Assembly: GCA_947095535.1 (NCBI GenBank) | Contig: OX352774.1 | Location: 81,964,416-82,028,415, forward strand | Length of the DNA: 64,000 nt | Direction: 5' to 3' | DNA from: Poecilobothrus nobilitatus | Lineage: Eukaryota > Arthropoda > Insecta > Diptera > Dolichopodidae | The notes under the pieces: generated by a model | Told to the model about the DNA's origin: nothing | Databases searched by the model: none | What the model saw: the letters and a program-made list of their open reading frames with translations, nothing else | In this document: positions 62,110 to 64,000 of the stretch, piece by piece | Position numbering within the stretch: position 1 is the stretch's first letter | Layout of the letters: each line of letters opens with the position of its first letter | Made by a program: the position numbers and the translations under genes

Positions 62110-62695
62110 TTAAAGTTATATCTATAATAAACGTCCTTTTTATGTTTTCTATACACAGTATATTTTTTTGCCAAAAACAAAAAATTTTATTTTTGTTGCA
62201 TTTATATGGATTTTGAAATAAAATTAAGAAAAATTTAGCTTATGTTTTTTACAATTTATCGACAAATTAAATATAAAATGTTTATATATCAATTTACAGT
62301 CCTCAAAAGAGGTTGAACAGTTTTAAACAGAGGTTAAGCGCGCATTTGAATTCAATTTTCAAATAGTTTGTATCACATGGAGAATTGGAGAAACATATAT
62401 TATAATACATAGTTTTGTTGTTGAAAAACTTCTCTTTCAAATGAAAGGAAATCTTTCAATTGGTAGCATATATAATAAGCCTATATTTAATTTGCCCATA
62501 GGATTGCTATTTGATTAGTCCGTATTACCATTTAACAGACAGTTGACAGTCAGCTGTCAAAGTAAAGCTGAAATATATTAAATTGTATGCATGTAAGTAT
62601 TTACAATAAATGCAGTCGTTTGGCAGTCGTGAAAAATGTTGCTTAACTTTTAACTTGTTTCGCTCTCTATGTGATGATTTAAAATGTCAAATATG
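62110..62695. other. AT-rich spacer between MITE and SINE
   Basis: No gene recognised. CAGTTGACAGTCAGCTGTCA (62531) is a small inverted motif. Confidence 0.5.
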
Positions 62696-62707
62696 CAATT
62701 TAATAGT

Positions 62708-62903
62708 TTTTTTTTTTTTTTTAGTGCATTTCTCTGCCACATAAATGTGAACAAGAAATTACACAGCCTTTCCTTTACAGGCGTGGCTGTAAATGTTGTA
62801 AGGGGGAATAACTCTTACGACGTGTGTGGGATTCGAATCCACACTCCCTCGGTGTTTACAGCGTATTTTATACGCTCTTACCCACTAGGCCACCGACGCC
62901 CCC
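62708..62903 (-). repeat. Best-preserved SINE, family 1, with 12-bp target duplication
   Basis: Read on the minus strand: a tRNA-like head with A-box candidate TGGCCTAGTGGG (62881-62892) and B-box region GGATTCGAATCC (62829-62840), a body ending in GTAAAGGAAAGGCTGTGTAA and TGTGGCAGAGAAATGCACTA, and a poly-A tail (poly-T, 62708-62722). The perfect duplication CAATTTAATAGT lies at 62696-62707 and 62904-62915, the mark of LINE-mediated retroposition. The head carries an extra GCGTATAAAATACGC palindrome between the boxes, so the box spacing is longer than in an ordinary tRNA. Copies at 25276, 38933 and 47781 belong to the same family; this one is the youngest by appearance. Confidence 0.92.
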
Positions 62904-62915
62904 CAATTTAATAGT

Positions 62916-64000
62916 ATTTATCAAAATAAAAAAATGAAAAGAAGCCATTTCAATAGTAATTACATATTTATTTTTTTGAAATAGTTTTAAAATAATTTTC
63001 AACATAATTCAAAATATTCAAGAAGCAAAATATGGAAATATTAGTTGACATGAAAAAGAAAGTCAAAGTTTTGTAAAATTAAAGTTTTATTTCACTTAAT
63101 TTTTTCTCTTAAATTTAAATTTCATTGTTAATACTCATTTGTAGGCTTCGTAAAGAATCTGTATAGAGAACAAAATTAGAACATTAAATATAGCTGCCAG
63201 CATAAGAGATACAAAGTTTCAAATTTTCAAGTTAAATATAAACCTAAATTTTATGTCAATTTTTAAGGGCAATTTACATTTAAAGATATTTCTGTTATTG
63301 ATCTCCATTTTAGTTGATTTCTAACTCAATTAATATATTTCTTGTAGGATTTAATTTTAATTTACCGCAATTTTTATTTTTTTATAAATTATAACCAATA
63401 ACCTTCAACAAATCTAAAAAAAAAAAACTCTGAAATAAATAAACCTTATTAAAAAAGTGTAAAAAAGCATTTTTTTTTTCTAAATTTGTATTACTGCCCT
63501 CCAGCTGTTGAAAATTAAATTTAATTAAATATTTATATTTTTCTGGTCAAATTTTTAAAATGGATATAGTTTTGATATTACAGGACTTGGTATTAATAAT
63601 TATTAAATTAGTCCTAATTAATATTTTTACTGGCACTAATACAAGATGTTCAACTGAATGTTCAGATTAAAAGTATTGAAAATAAATAATGTGTAATCTG
63701 TTCCGGTTTTCATGACAATTGAATCAAAAGATTTCGTTAAGGAAATTAATTAAATTTTGAATTATTCTTGAAAAATGCATAGTATAAAAACTTAGTATAC
63801 AATACAACCACTATATAACATGTGGAAAACCTCCCTTATTTGGCTATTTGTGATCTGTAAGAGCAGAGACACAATGTAAATCAATCAAAATACAATACTA
63901 TTTAATATTTTAATTTTTAAACATTATTTTAATTTGTCTAGATAAACTGCTATAGGACAATAAACTTCCCTTAAAATCTTTAGATACATAATTATCTCAA
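62916..64000. other. AT-rich non-coding stretch
   Basis: Ordinary AT-rich sequence to the end of the window. No gene, RNA or mobile element recognised. Confidence 0.5.

Noticed and set aside
62684..62911. 75-codon plus-strand frame with a signal-peptide-like start
   Set aside because: It lies almost wholly on the reverse strand of a SINE and its poly-T tail.
1..64000. LTR retrotransposons, rRNA genes, intact host exons
   Set aside because: I looked for paired LTRs, gag/protease/integrase motifs, rRNA-like GC-rich blocks and exons with good splice context, and found none I could support.

Overview
This window is AT-rich eukaryotic DNA with no intact protein-coding gene, no intact tRNA or rRNA gene and no prokaryote-type gene organisation. 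Its repeat content suggests an insect, most likely a fly (Diptera): non-coding repeats built like the INE-1/DINE-1 Helitron relics of Drosophila, tRNA-derived SINEs, degraded non-LTR retrotransposon pieces and a degraded Tc1/mariner-type transposase. The placement is an inference from repeat structure; no host gene confirms it. The window is either intergenic or lies inside one or more very long introns.

Layout. Two textures alternate. Homopolymer- and TA-microsatellite-rich stretches (about 1-1.37, 2.2-3.8, 4.0-7.5, 8.3-11.6, 16-22.3, 27.7-30.3, 32.2-34.1, 39.1-43.0 and 54.8-57.9 kb) carry long A or T runs and almost no recognisable transposons. Between them lie clusters of mobile-element relics.

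Dispersed families recognised by comparing parts of the window with each other. Family A is an INE-1/DINE-like repeat with seven copies or fragments; those at 30326-31338 and 34274-35832 keep both ends. Family B, at 26440-27668, is a second DINE-like element with six central ~141-bp tandem repeats. Family C consists of short AT-rich fragments, often in ~86- or ~125-bp tandem units. Two tRNA-derived SINE families are present; the copies at 62708-62903 and 22934-23148 have perfect target-site duplications of 12 and 9 bp. Inverted-repeat elements include a clean 287-bp MITE with a 3-bp duplication (61823-62109), an 859-bp foldback-like element (11645-12503), a TIR element split by a second TIR element (37421-38604), and a near-perfect 104-bp hairpin (38775-38878).

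Protein-coding relics are few: the C-terminal half of a non-LTR reverse transcriptase (53764-54759, two shifts, both in poly-A runs), an RNase H plus Cys/His-tail fragment of another non-LTR clade (46807-47511), and a Tc1/mariner-type transposase remnant (35838-36460) that has lost the region of its last catalytic acidic residue. A stretch at 7680-8300 is less AT-rich and has protein-like short frames on the minus strand but could not be identified.

I found no convincing undescribed functional system. The items most worth checking are the 104-bp hairpin, the DINE-like element with central tandem repeats, the nested TIR element, the duplicated splice-donor-like motif at 45781-45837, and whether the reverse transcriptase frameshifts are real or assembly errors.
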